17,061 nucleotides of DNA. Source: Alphaproteobacteria bacterium (GTDB lineage: Bacteria; Pseudomonadota; Alphaproteobacteria; VGEJ01). The stretch is from the NCBI GenBank assembly GCA_016869335.1, contig VGEJ01000017.1:1-17061 (forward strand), in the 5' to 3' direction. This document shows, piece by piece, positions 1 to 9,121 of the stretch. The position numbers were made by a program, and so were the translations under genes. The notes beneath the pieces were generated by a model. That model did not search any database, was not told where the DNA came from, and was given only the letters and a program-made list of their open reading frames with translations. Within the stretch, counting starts at the first letter, position 1. Each line of letters begins with the position of its first letter.

Positions 1-248
1 GCCGCCTGAGCGCTCGGGCGCGCCTCTTGCGGCCGCGGCGCGCCCGGCAGCGGCGGTCGCAGGTTCGCGTCGGGCGGGACGACCAGCGGCGCGCGGCTCA
101 CCACGGTGAACTCGTCCGGCTGGCGCTTGGTCAGACCGAGGGCCTCGCGGCTCTGTTCGCACCCGCCGAGGAATGCGGCCGCGAACAGGCCGATGACCGC
201 GAGCACGGCCCGCAGCCGTCCCGGGTCGTGCTGGGCGTAGTCGATCAT
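1..248 (-). CDS. bamF: BamF-like DUF3035 outer-membrane lipoprotein, 3' end cut by window edge
   Basis: Only the first 82 codons are visible; the gene runs off the left edge. The N-terminus is a lipoprotein signal: a positively charged start, a hydrophobic stretch at about residues 13-27, then a lipobox LGGC with the acylated cysteine at residue 30. After it comes the stretch KRQPDEFTVVSRAPLVVPP (about residues 39-57), ending in a Pro/Arg-rich tail, which I recognise as the DUF3035 hallmark. In alphaproteobacteria this family is named BamF, an accessory lipoprotein of the outer-membrane beta-barrel assembly machine. The ATG overlaps the lspA stop codon by four bases (ATGA), and an AGGGGG ribosome-binding site lies just before it, so the gene should be translationally coupled to lspA. 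That pairing makes sense, because LspA would process this lipoprotein's signal peptide. The family call is firm; the BamF role is taken from the family. Confidence 0.85.
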   Translation of the reverse strand, partial: MIDYAQHDPGRLRAVLAVIGLFAAAFLGGCEQSREALGLTKRQPDEFTVVSRAPLVVPPDANLRPPLPGAPRPQEARPSAQA

Positions 249-715
249 GACCCCCTTCTAGTCGTTTCCTCCGACCCGAACAAGCCATCGAGCACCAGCA
301 CCGCCACGCCCACGACGATGGCGCTGTCGGCGACGTTGAAGGCGGGCCAGTGTAGGTCGCCGAGGTGAAAGTCGAAGAAGTCCGCCACCGCACCCCACAA
401 GAGGCGGTCCGCGACGTTGCCGAGCGCGCCGCCAGCGATCAACCCGAGCCCGGCGGCCGGCCGGCGGCGCCGCGTGCGGGTGAGCCAGTACAGGACCCCG
501 GCGAGGATGGCCAGCGCAACCGCGATCAGGAGCCAGCGCCCGAGCGCGCCATCCGAGCGCAGGAGGCCGAAACTCACACCGGTGTTCCACGTCATCACGA
601 GGTTGAGGAAGCCGGTGAGGCGGAGCGGCCCGTCCGCCATCAGCTCGATTAGGAGCCACTTCGATACTCGGTCGGCAAGGAAGGCCAGAACGGCGACGCC
701 GAGGCCGAGCCACAA
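245..715 (-). CDS. lspA: Lipoprotein signal peptidase (signal peptidase II)
   Basis: This inner-membrane aspartyl peptidase removes signal peptides from diacylated prolipoproteins. With a TTG start at 715 the protein is 156 residues, the usual length, with four predicted membrane helices (about 2-14, 38-52, 61-78, 131-145). Conserved motifs are NTGVSFG (44-50), GNVADR with catalytic Asp103, and FNVADS with catalytic Asp130. No ATG exists at a sensible place: the only upstream ATG (826) lies about 100 bases inside ileS and adds a non-family Arg-rich extension. The TTG is preceded by CAGGG about five bases away, which supports it. A CTG at 730, overlapping the ileS stop, is the alternative. The gene sits in the conserved ribF-ileS-lspA order and its stop overlaps the next start. 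Function is certain; the exact start is not. Confidence 0.93.
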   Translation of the reverse strand: MWLGLGVAVLAFLADRVSKWLLIELMADGPLRLTGFLNLVMTWNTGVSFGLLRSDGALGRWLLIAVALAILAGVLYWLTRTRRRRPAAGLGLIAGGALGNVADRLLWGAVADFFDFHLGDLHWPAFNVADSAIVVGVAVLVLDGLFGSEETTRRGS

Positions 716-726
716 TGGTGCCCTGA

Positions 727-3531
<2,805 letters not shown>

Positions 3532-3534
3532 GGA

Positions 3535-4521
3535 TCAGGCCCTCCTGCGCTCGGGCGCCGCCGCGCCTGCGAAGCGATCGGCGGCGTGCTCGGCCCGCGC
3601 CAGGGCTGCTCTGGCCGCGTCGGCATCGGCGATCATCTGCGCCTGCAAGGCGGGCACCGAGGGGAACGCGCGATCCTCGCGCACGAATGCCACGATCTGA
3701 ACCCGAACGCGCTGACCGTAGAGATCGCGCTCGACGCCGAACAGGTGAACTTCGAGCAGCGCGCGGACCCCCGAAAACGTCGGCCGCCGCCCGATGTATG
3801 CCACGCCGTCGTGCCAGGTGGCGGCCTCACCGAGGGCGACGCGCGCCGCGTAGATGCCGTGGCGCGGCTCGACGTAGGTGCCGAGCGCGAGATTGAGCGT
3901 CGGGAACCCCATGGCGGTACCGCGCCGCTCGCCGTGTCGGACCCGTCCCTCGACCTCCCACCATCGCCCCAGGAGGCGCGCCGCCCGCTGTGGCTCGCCC
4001 CGGCACAGCGCGTCACGGATCCGCCCCGAGGAATACACGATCCCGTCGTCGGCGACCGGCGCGACCGCGGTACAGCCGAAACCCTCCTCCAGCGCCGTAC
4101 GCTCGAGCAGCGCCACATCACCCTGCCGCCCCTGGCCGAAGACGAAATCGGCACCCGCGACGACGTGGCGAACCGCCAGGCCACGCACCAGGACCTCGCG
4201 CACGAACGCCGCTGCGCTCAGTTGGGCGAACGCGCGATCGAAGCGCAGCACATAGAGGCGATCGACGCCGAGACCGCGCAGGATGCGGGCCTTGGTGCGC
4301 AGCGATGTCAGTCGGAACGGGGCCGGGTCCGTGCCGAGGACCAAGCGGGGATGCGGCTCGAACGTCAGCACGCCCAGCGGCGCGCCGCGCGCCTCCGCGA
4401 CACGGGCGGCCTCGCCGATCACGGCACGATGGCCGCGGTGAATGCCATCGAAATTGCCGATGGCCACGACCGCGCTCCGGGTGCCGCCGGGCGGGCGCTT
4501 CCAATCCCGAATGATGCGCAT
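3535..4521 (-). CDS. ribF: Bifunctional riboflavin kinase / FAD synthetase
   Basis: Cytosolic enzyme that phosphorylates riboflavin to FMN and then adenylylates it to FAD. With the ATG at 4521 the protein is 328 residues. The N-terminal FMN adenylyltransferase domain (about 1-180) has the nucleotidyltransferase signature GNFDGIHRGH, GADFVFGQGRQGD, and a YSSGRIRDAL segment equivalent to the family's SSTRIR motif. The C-terminal riboflavin kinase domain has GFPTLNL, an EPRHGIYA segment, and the LEVHLFG...LYGQRV motif with catalytic Glu. An AGGGA site six bases before 4521 selects this ATG over one 36 bases upstream, which would add an unsupported extension. It is the first gene of the ribF-ileS-lspA-bamF run. 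No FMN riboswitch is visible in its leader. The function is secure. Confidence 0.96.
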   Translation of the reverse strand: MRIIRDWKRPPGGTRSAVVAIGNFDGIHRGHRAVIGEAARVAEARGAPLGVLTFEPHPRLVLGTDPAPFRLTSLRTKARILRGLGVDRLYVLRFDRAFAQLSAAAFVREVLVRGLAVRHVVAGADFVFGQGRQGDVALLERTALEEGFGCTAVAPVADDGIVYSSGRIRDALCRGEPQRAARLLGRWWEVEGRVRHGERRGTAMGFPTLNLALGTYVEPRHGIYAARVALGEAATWHDGVAYIGRRPTFSGVRALLEVHLFGVERDLYGQRVRVQIVAFVREDRAFPSVPALQAQMIADADAARAALARAEHAADRFAGAAAPERRRA

Positions 4522-4607
4522 GCGCTGTCCCTGGATTCCGGAAGCCCGTACCATCATCCGCGCCCCAGGATGGCGCGGCCGTCAAGCAGGCCCCGCAAGG
4601 GCGGCGA

Positions 4608-4636
4608 ACTATAACGGAGGCCCCATGGGGCGACAA
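4608..4636 (-). promoter_or_regulatory. Sigma-70-type promoter candidate for the ribF operon
   Basis: Read on the minus strand, TTGTCG (4636-4631) and TATAGT (4613-4608) are separated by exactly 17 bases. They match the -35 and -10 consensus at 4/6 and 5/6 positions. Transcription would begin near 4600, giving a leader of about 80 bases before the ribF ATG. This is the only good promoter I see for the four-gene minus-strand operon. It has not been shown experimentally. Confidence 0.55.
4620..4631. promoter_or_regulatory. 12-bp perfect palindrome inside the ribF promoter spacer
   Basis: GCCCCATGGGGC is a perfect inverted repeat. It lies almost entirely between the -35 and -10 elements of the predicted ribF promoter, where a repressor would normally act. 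Palindromes of this size also arise by chance in GC-rich DNA, so an operator role is inference. Confidence 0.3.
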
Positions 4637-4644
4637 GAACAAGG

Positions 4645-4668
4645 CGCCGGTACGCCGGTACGCCGGTG
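4645..4668. repeat. Three tandem 8-bp units (CGCCGGTA)
   Basis: Two exact copies of CGCCGGTA are followed by a third, CGCCGGTG, in the divergent spacer between ribF and the CheZ-like gene. Just downstream are two further perfect palindromes, GAGCGCTC (4673-4680) and GCGCGATCGCGC (4682-4693). The tandem units could be a binding array or a slippage-prone tract; nothing here decides which. Confidence 0.6.
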
Positions 4669-4724
4669 CGCTGAGCGCTCGGCGCGATCGCGCGCGCGGT
4701 GCGCAGGGCTTCACCATTCGTTCA

Positions 4725-5498
4725 ATGCGCTCGATTAGCGTAGCGGTTTCCGGGAACCTGCAATTCGGTCAGGCTCGACTGGACCGGCGCATAAACACGA
4801 AAGATCTTAGTAAAGAGATTGCCAACCTGGTGGACCTGCTCCGCAGCAGCGACCGCTACCCAGGCACGCTTTCGGATGTCGCCACCATCACCGAGGTGCT
4901 GATCACCTGCATGGAGAGCTACTTCGCCTCCATCGACACCCAGATCTATCGCGACATGCAGACGCTGTCCGAGGACATCGCCAAAGCGCGTCAGGAGATC
5001 GCGCTGGCCCGTCCCGGGGAGATCACCGGCGAGCGTATTCCGCGCGCCGGCAAGGAACTCGACGCGATCGTCAAAGCGACGGAGTCGGCGACCCATGAGA
5101 TCATGCAGGCGGCCGAAGCGATGACGGCCGCCGACCCCAACGACCCCGCCGCCTACCGCGCGGCGCTCGAGGCGGCATCACTGCGCATCTTCGAGGCCTG
5201 CTCGTTCCAGGACATCACGGGCCAGCGCATCCGCAAGGTCGTGCAGACGCTCTCGTTCATCGAGGACCGCATCAAACGGCTGGTCGAGCTGCCGCTCGGC
5301 TATGCGGCGCAGTCCGCACCCGTCGCCGGCGAAGCGACGCCGCCCGACGCCGACAAGCTGCTGCTGAATGGTCCTGCGCTCGAGGGCGAAGGCGTGAGCC
5401 AGAGCGACGTCGACGACCTGTTCGATGCGCCCGCTGCACCCACGGCCGCAAGCGAGGCGCCGCCGCCCCGCTCCGCCGCGCGGCGCACCGCCGCCTAG
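4725..5498 (+). CDS. cheZ: CheZ-family CheY-P phosphatase
   Basis: Predicted cytosolic phosphatase that dephosphorylates the chemotaxis response regulator CheY. The 257-residue protein is mostly helical. The family core is SFQDITGQRI (160-169); its Asp163 and Gln167 match the Asp-x-x-x-Gln pair that in E. coli CheZ (D143, Q147) coordinates magnesium and positions water. Before it is the long helical hairpin, including ELDAIVKATESATHEIM (111-127). After a Pro/Ala-rich linker comes VSQSDVDDLFD (224-234), very like the C-terminal CheY-binding peptide of E. coli CheZ. Oddly, it is followed by about 23 low-complexity Ala/Pro/Arg residues rather than ending the chain. No other chemotaxis or flagellar gene is in the window, so this is a detached copy. 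The ribosome-binding site is weak, so the start is less sure than the family. Confidence 0.85.
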   Translation: MRSISVAVSGNLQFGQARLDRRINTKDLSKEIANLVDLLRSSDRYPGTLSDVATITEVLITCMESYFASIDTQIYRDMQTLSEDIAKARQEIALARPGEITGERIPRAGKELDAIVKATESATHEIMQAAEAMTAADPNDPAAYRAALEAASLRIFEACSFQDITGQRIRKVVQTLSFIEDRIKRLVELPLGYAAQSAPVAGEATPPDADKLLLNGPALEGEGVSQSDVDDLFDAPAAPTAASEAPPPRSAARRTAA

Positions 5499-6592
5499 TG
5501 CAGGACGCGCTCGGTCGCCGGGTCGATGATCACGGCCCGGCGCATGTCGACGTGCAGCTCGAGGCTCTCGCCCGGACCGCCAACATCGCCGGGCTGCAGC
5601 TCGGCGAGCACCGAGGCCTTGTCCAGATCGAAGTTGACATAGACGCGCGAGCCCGTCGGCTCGACCAGCTCGACCTTGATCGCCAGCGTTGCGACGCCGG
5701 GCGCTGCCAGGCCGCGGGCCCGAGTCATATGCTCGGGACGCAAGCCGAGCACGACGGCACGGCCCACGAGCGCTGAGAGGACCGCCCGGCGCGTGGCGGG
5801 CAGCGGCAGGGTCACCTGGCCGATGCGCACCGCGAGCTCGCCATTGGGCTCGATGAGCTCGCCGGCAACGAAGTTCATTTGGGGCGAGCCGAGGAACCCG
5901 GCGACGAAGCGCGAGGCCGGGCGCTCGTAAAGCTCCATCGGCCGGCCCTCCTGCTCGATCCTCCCCTGGTTAAGCAGCACAATGCGATCCGCCAGCGTCA
6001 TCGCCTCGACCTGGTCGTGGGTGACGTAGATCATGGTCTTGCCGACGTCCTGGTGCAGCCGCTTGATCTCGGTCCGCATCTCATCGCGGAGCTGGGCGTC
6101 CAGGTTCGAGAGCGGTTCGTCGAGCAGATAGAGCCGCGCATCGCGGACCAGCGCCCGGCCCATCGCCACGCGCTGGCGCTGTCCGCCCGAGAGCTGGCGC
6201 GGCAAGCGGCTCAACAGATCGCTAATGCCGAGAAGCTTGGTCGCCTCCTCGACCCGCCGGCGCAGCTCGGCGTCGGGCACCCGGCGGACGCGCAACCCGA
6301 AAGCGATGTTCTCGAACACCGTCATGTAGGGGTAGAGCGCGTAGTTCTGAAACACCATGGCGATGTCACGGTCCTTCGGACGGACGTCGTTGACCACGCG
6401 GCCGCCGATCTCGACGGTGCCCTCGGTCACCTCCTCGAGGCCGGCGACGACCCGGAGCAGCGTGCTCTTGCCACAGCCGGAAGGGCCGACCAGGACGGCG
6501 AGCTCACCGTCCGGGATCGCCAGGTCGACGCCGCGGACGGCATGAACATCGCCGTAATGCTTGTGAATGCCGGTAAGCCTCAGGTCCGCCAT
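5495..6592 (-). CDS. ABC transporter ATP-binding protein, sugar type (UgpC/MalK family)
   Basis: ATPase subunit expected to energise an importer for sugars, polyols or glycerol-3-phosphate. All nucleotide-binding motifs are intact: Walker A GPSGCGKST (36-44), Q-loop Gln82, signature LSGGQ (134-138), Walker B LYLLDEP (154-160), D-loop and switch His192. Residues from about 235 to 365 form the C-terminal MalK-type OB/TOBE regulatory domain, so the full length of 365 is normal for MalK/UgpC. The ATG at 6592 has AGGAG a few bases upstream. No permease or binding-protein gene of the matching (MalFG/UgpAE) type is nearby. It may serve permeases encoded elsewhere, as such ATPases can be shared. It is not the missing LivG/LivF type. 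Its stop codon overlaps that of the convergent CheZ-like gene in the tetranucleotide CTAG. Substrate is unknown. Confidence 0.93.
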   Translation of the reverse strand: MADLRLTGIHKHYGDVHAVRGVDLAIPDGELAVLVGPSGCGKSTLLRVVAGLEEVTEGTVEIGGRVVNDVRPKDRDIAMVFQNYALYPYMTVFENIAFGLRVRRVPDAELRRRVEEATKLLGISDLLSRLPRQLSGGQRQRVAMGRALVRDARLYLLDEPLSNLDAQLRDEMRTEIKRLHQDVGKTMIYVTHDQVEAMTLADRIVLLNQGRIEQEGRPMELYERPASRFVAGFLGSPQMNFVAGELIEPNGELAVRIGQVTLPLPATRRAVLSALVGRAVVLGLRPEHMTRARGLAAPGVATLAIKVELVEPTGSRVYVNFDLDKASVLAELQPGDVGGPGESLELHVDMRRAVIIDPATERVLH

Positions 6593-6630
6593 CGTCTCCT
6601 CCCGCCTTGTCTCGCCGACGCGTTCCCGCG

Positions 6631-7569
6631 TCAGTCGAAGTAGTCCACTGGCGTGCCGTGCCAGCCCGCCTCACGCTTCTGCCAGTAGAGCTTGGTCAGC
6701 CGGCGGGTGAGCGGCCCGGGCAGGCCATCGCCGATCGGCCGCCCTTCGAGCCGCGTGATCGGCATGATGCCGCCGGCCGAACTCGAGATGAATACCTCGT
6801 CCATGCCGCCGAGCGCCGCCGCCGGCACCGCGCCGAGGGCCCAGCGCACGTTCGTCTCGGCGCACAGCTCGAAGACGGTCTTGCGCGTGATGCCCTCGAG
6901 CACTCCGCGTGCCGGCGTCGTCACCGTGCCGCCCTTCACCGCGAAGATATTGAAGCCGGGTCCCTCGGTGAGGTTGCCGTCGCGATCGGGCAACACCACC
7001 GTCTCGGCGCCGCGGTCGTAGGCCTCGAGTAAGGCCTGCTGCAGGTCCATCCAGGAGAAGTTCTTGTAGACGGGATTGACCGACTCCTCGGGTATGCGCT
7101 GGATCCGGCTGATCGCGATGTTGAGCCCCTGTTCCTGCTTCTCGGGCGGCGCGATCCAGACGTAGGGAATGGCGTGCGCGAAGAACTGGTTCTCGGCCTG
7201 GCGCGGATCGCGGCTGCCGATGGGCGGGCGGCCGCGGGTCATGATCATCTGGACGTAGGCGTCGCGCAGTCCGGTGAGACGGACGAGCGAGAGCAGGATC
7301 TCGCGCACTTCCTCGGCGCGGTAGAGCATGGTCATGCGCAGGCCGGCGACCGAGCGCTCGAACCGCGCGATGTGGTCGTCGAGGCGAAAGAAAGTGCCGT
7401 GCCAGGTCGTCACCACGTCGTGCGTGGCGTCGTTGCGCAGGAAGCCCCAGTCGAGCAGGGAGAGCCTGGCCTCGGAGATGGGGCAGAAGGCGCCCCCGAC
7501 GAACGCCACGCCGGCCGCCGAATCGGTCAAATGCCGCGGTGGCGCGTGTACGCTCAAGGCGCTGGCCAT
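6631..7569 (-). CDS. Class IV PLP aminotransferase, resembling (R)-selective amine transaminases
   Basis: Fold-type IV pyridoxal-phosphate aminotransferase of 312 residues, the family shared by BCAT (IlvE), D-amino acid aminotransferase and (R)-amine transaminases. The Schiff-base lysine is Lys169 in YKNFSWMDL. Glu203 in TEGPGFNIF would contact the pyridine nitrogen, and GITRK (226-230) and SSAGGIMPIT (263-272) form the phosphate-binding side. Segments WHGTFFRLDDHI, YVWIAPPE and SSAGGIMPIT resemble, from memory, characterised (R)-amine transaminases of Arthrobacter and Aspergillus more than E. coli IlvE; that is a recollection, not an alignment. The ATG at 7569 has GGAGGGGG six or seven bases ahead; an in-frame ATG at 7626 would add a Gly/Arg-rich stretch without family character. 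It lies 38 bases before the ABC ATPase and 97 after the amidase. Automatic pipelines would probably call it branched-chain aminotransferase; the substrate is open. Confidence 0.85.
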   Translation of the reverse strand: MASALSVHAPPRHLTDSAAGVAFVGGAFCPISEARLSLLDWGFLRNDATHDVVTTWHGTFFRLDDHIARFERSVAGLRMTMLYRAEEVREILLSLVRLTGLRDAYVQMIMTRGRPPIGSRDPRQAENQFFAHAIPYVWIAPPEKQEQGLNIAISRIQRIPEESVNPVYKNFSWMDLQQALLEAYDRGAETVVLPDRDGNLTEGPGFNIFAVKGGTVTTPARGVLEGITRKTVFELCAETNVRWALGAVPAAALGGMDEVFISSSAGGIMPITRLEGRPIGDGLPGPLTRRLTKLYWQKREAGWHGTPVDYFD

Positions 7570-7666
7570 GCCTGTCCCCCTCCCGGTCCCGCTCCCGAGT
7601 GTACGCGGCCAGGCCGCCCCGGCCAACAGGCGGCTTCCGCCGTACTGGCCGATTCTGGCGCAGGCC

Positions 7667-9064
7667 TCACACGGCCGGGTGGCGGTTGTGCCAGGCGGTC
7701 GCGCGCTCGTAGGCGTGGCCGGCGCGCAGGAGGGCGGCCTCGCCGAGGTGGCGGCCGATCAACTGGAAGCCGAGCGGCAGGCCCGCCGCCGTGAACCCGC
7801 ACGGGAGCGAGAGCGTCGGGCTGCCCGAGAGATCGTAAGGCGCGGTGTAGCGGATCAGGTAATCGACCGCGCGCGGGCGCGCGAGCAGGGCGTCAAGCTC
7901 GGCGAGGGTCGGCGTCGGGATGGCCATCGGCGGTGCCAAGATGAGGTCCACGTCGCGGAACAGCGTCGCCAGGGCTCCGGCAAGCGCCAACCGCGCGAAG
8001 TGGGCGCAGGCGTAGCCGGTCGCGCTGAGGGCATGACCGGTCTCGATCAGCCCGCGCAGCACCGGGCCGTACTGGTCCGCCTGGGCGGGGAAGGTCGCGT
8101 CGTGCGCCACCGCCACCTCGGTGCCGCAGATCGGCACCCACGAGGCGACGGCCGCGGCATCGGGCGGCATGGTGATCGCCGTCAGCGTGGCCCCGGCGCC
8201 CCGCAGCACCTCCGCGGCGGCGCGGACCCCGGCGGCGACCTGCGGCTCCACGCCCTCGCTGCAATAGCGCTCATCGAACCCGATGGTCAGACCGCGCGCG
8301 CCTTCCGCCAGGGCAGCGACGTAGTCCGGTACCGGCGCGGCGAGGGAAGTCGGGTCGTCGGGGTCGTGGCCGGCGAGCACGCCGAGCATCGCGGCCGCGT
8401 CGGCCACGCTCCGCGTCATCGGGCCGATGTGGTCGAGCGAGTCGGCGAGTGCCAGCACGCCGTGGCGGCTGACCCGGCCCCACGTCGGCTTGAGGCCGAC
8501 CACGCCGCAGCCGAGCGAGGGGAAGCGGATCGAGCCGCCGGTGTCGCTGCCGAGCGAGCCGAAGCAGAGGCCGGCCGCGGTCGCCACGCCCGAGCCGCTC
8601 GAGGACACCCCGGTCCAGTAATCGGCGTGCCAGGGATTGACCGGCGCGGTGATGCGCGGATGGTGGGCGGCGTAGGCGCCCTCGGTCAGCTCGAGCTTGC
8701 CGAGCAGGACGGCGCCGGCCGCACGCAGCCGCTTCACCACCGTGGCGTCGCGCTCGGGCACCCGGCCGGCGAGGATTGGCATGCCGGCGCAGGTTGCCAC
8801 CCCCTTCGTGTCGCACAGGTCCTTGATGCCGAGCGGCACGCCGTGCAGCGGGCCGCGGTCGCGGCCCTGGCGCAACTCGGCTTCGGCCTGGCGCGCTTCC
8901 GTCAGCGCCGTCTCGCGCATCAGCCGGGCATAGGCGTGCAGCCGGCCATCGAGCGCGGCGATGCGGGCGAGCATCGCCTCCGTCAGCGCGACCGGCGACA
9001 AGGAGCCGGCGCGGAACCGGCGTCCGACCTCGGAAAGCGTCAAGTAGTGCAGCGCTTCGGCCAT
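7667..9064 (-). CDS. Amidase-signature family hydrolase
   Basis: A 465-residue serine hydrolase of the amidase signature family, which cleaves amide bonds (or, in GatA, supplies ammonia for tRNA transamidation). The Ser-cisSer-Lys triad is complete: Lys81 in GIKDL, a cis-Ser at about Ser154 in GVSSSGSG, and nucleophile Ser178 in GSDTGGSIRFPS. The ATG at 9064 has GAGGAG about six bases upstream. It is not likely to be GatA, because no gatB or gatC is near and the C-terminal half differs from my recollection of GatA. Genes on both sides run in the same direction with gaps of 57 and 97 bases, so it may share a transcript with the cyclase and the aminotransferase. A combined role, such as amide hydrolysis followed by amine transfer, is only a guess. 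No signal peptide is seen, so it should act in the cytosol. Confidence 0.92.
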   Translation of the reverse strand: MAEALHYLTLSEVGRRFRAGSLSPVALTEAMLARIAALDGRLHAYARLMRETALTEARQAEAELRQGRDRGPLHGVPLGIKDLCDTKGVATCAGMPILAGRVPERDATVVKRLRAAGAVLLGKLELTEGAYAAHHPRITAPVNPWHADYWTGVSSSGSGVATAAGLCFGSLGSDTGGSIRFPSLGCGVVGLKPTWGRVSRHGVLALADSLDHIGPMTRSVADAAAMLGVLAGHDPDDPTSLAAPVPDYVAALAEGARGLTIGFDERYCSEGVEPQVAAGVRAAAEVLRGAGATLTAITMPPDAAAVASWVPICGTEVAVAHDATFPAQADQYGPVLRGLIETGHALSATGYACAHFARLALAGALATLFRDVDLILAPPMAIPTPTLAELDALLARPRAVDYLIRYTAPYDLSGSPTLSLPCGFTAAGLPLGFQLIGRHLGEAALLRAGHAYERATAWHNRHPAV

Positions 9065-9121
9065 GTCTCGCTCCTCTGTCCGTACCGACTGTCTCAGATC
9101 ACGCGCGCGAGGGCCACTCCG

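Noticed and set aside
4522..4607. An FMN riboswitch or T-box in the ribF-ileS leader
   Set aside because: The leader is short, and I see none of the conserved FMN-element or T-box sequences.
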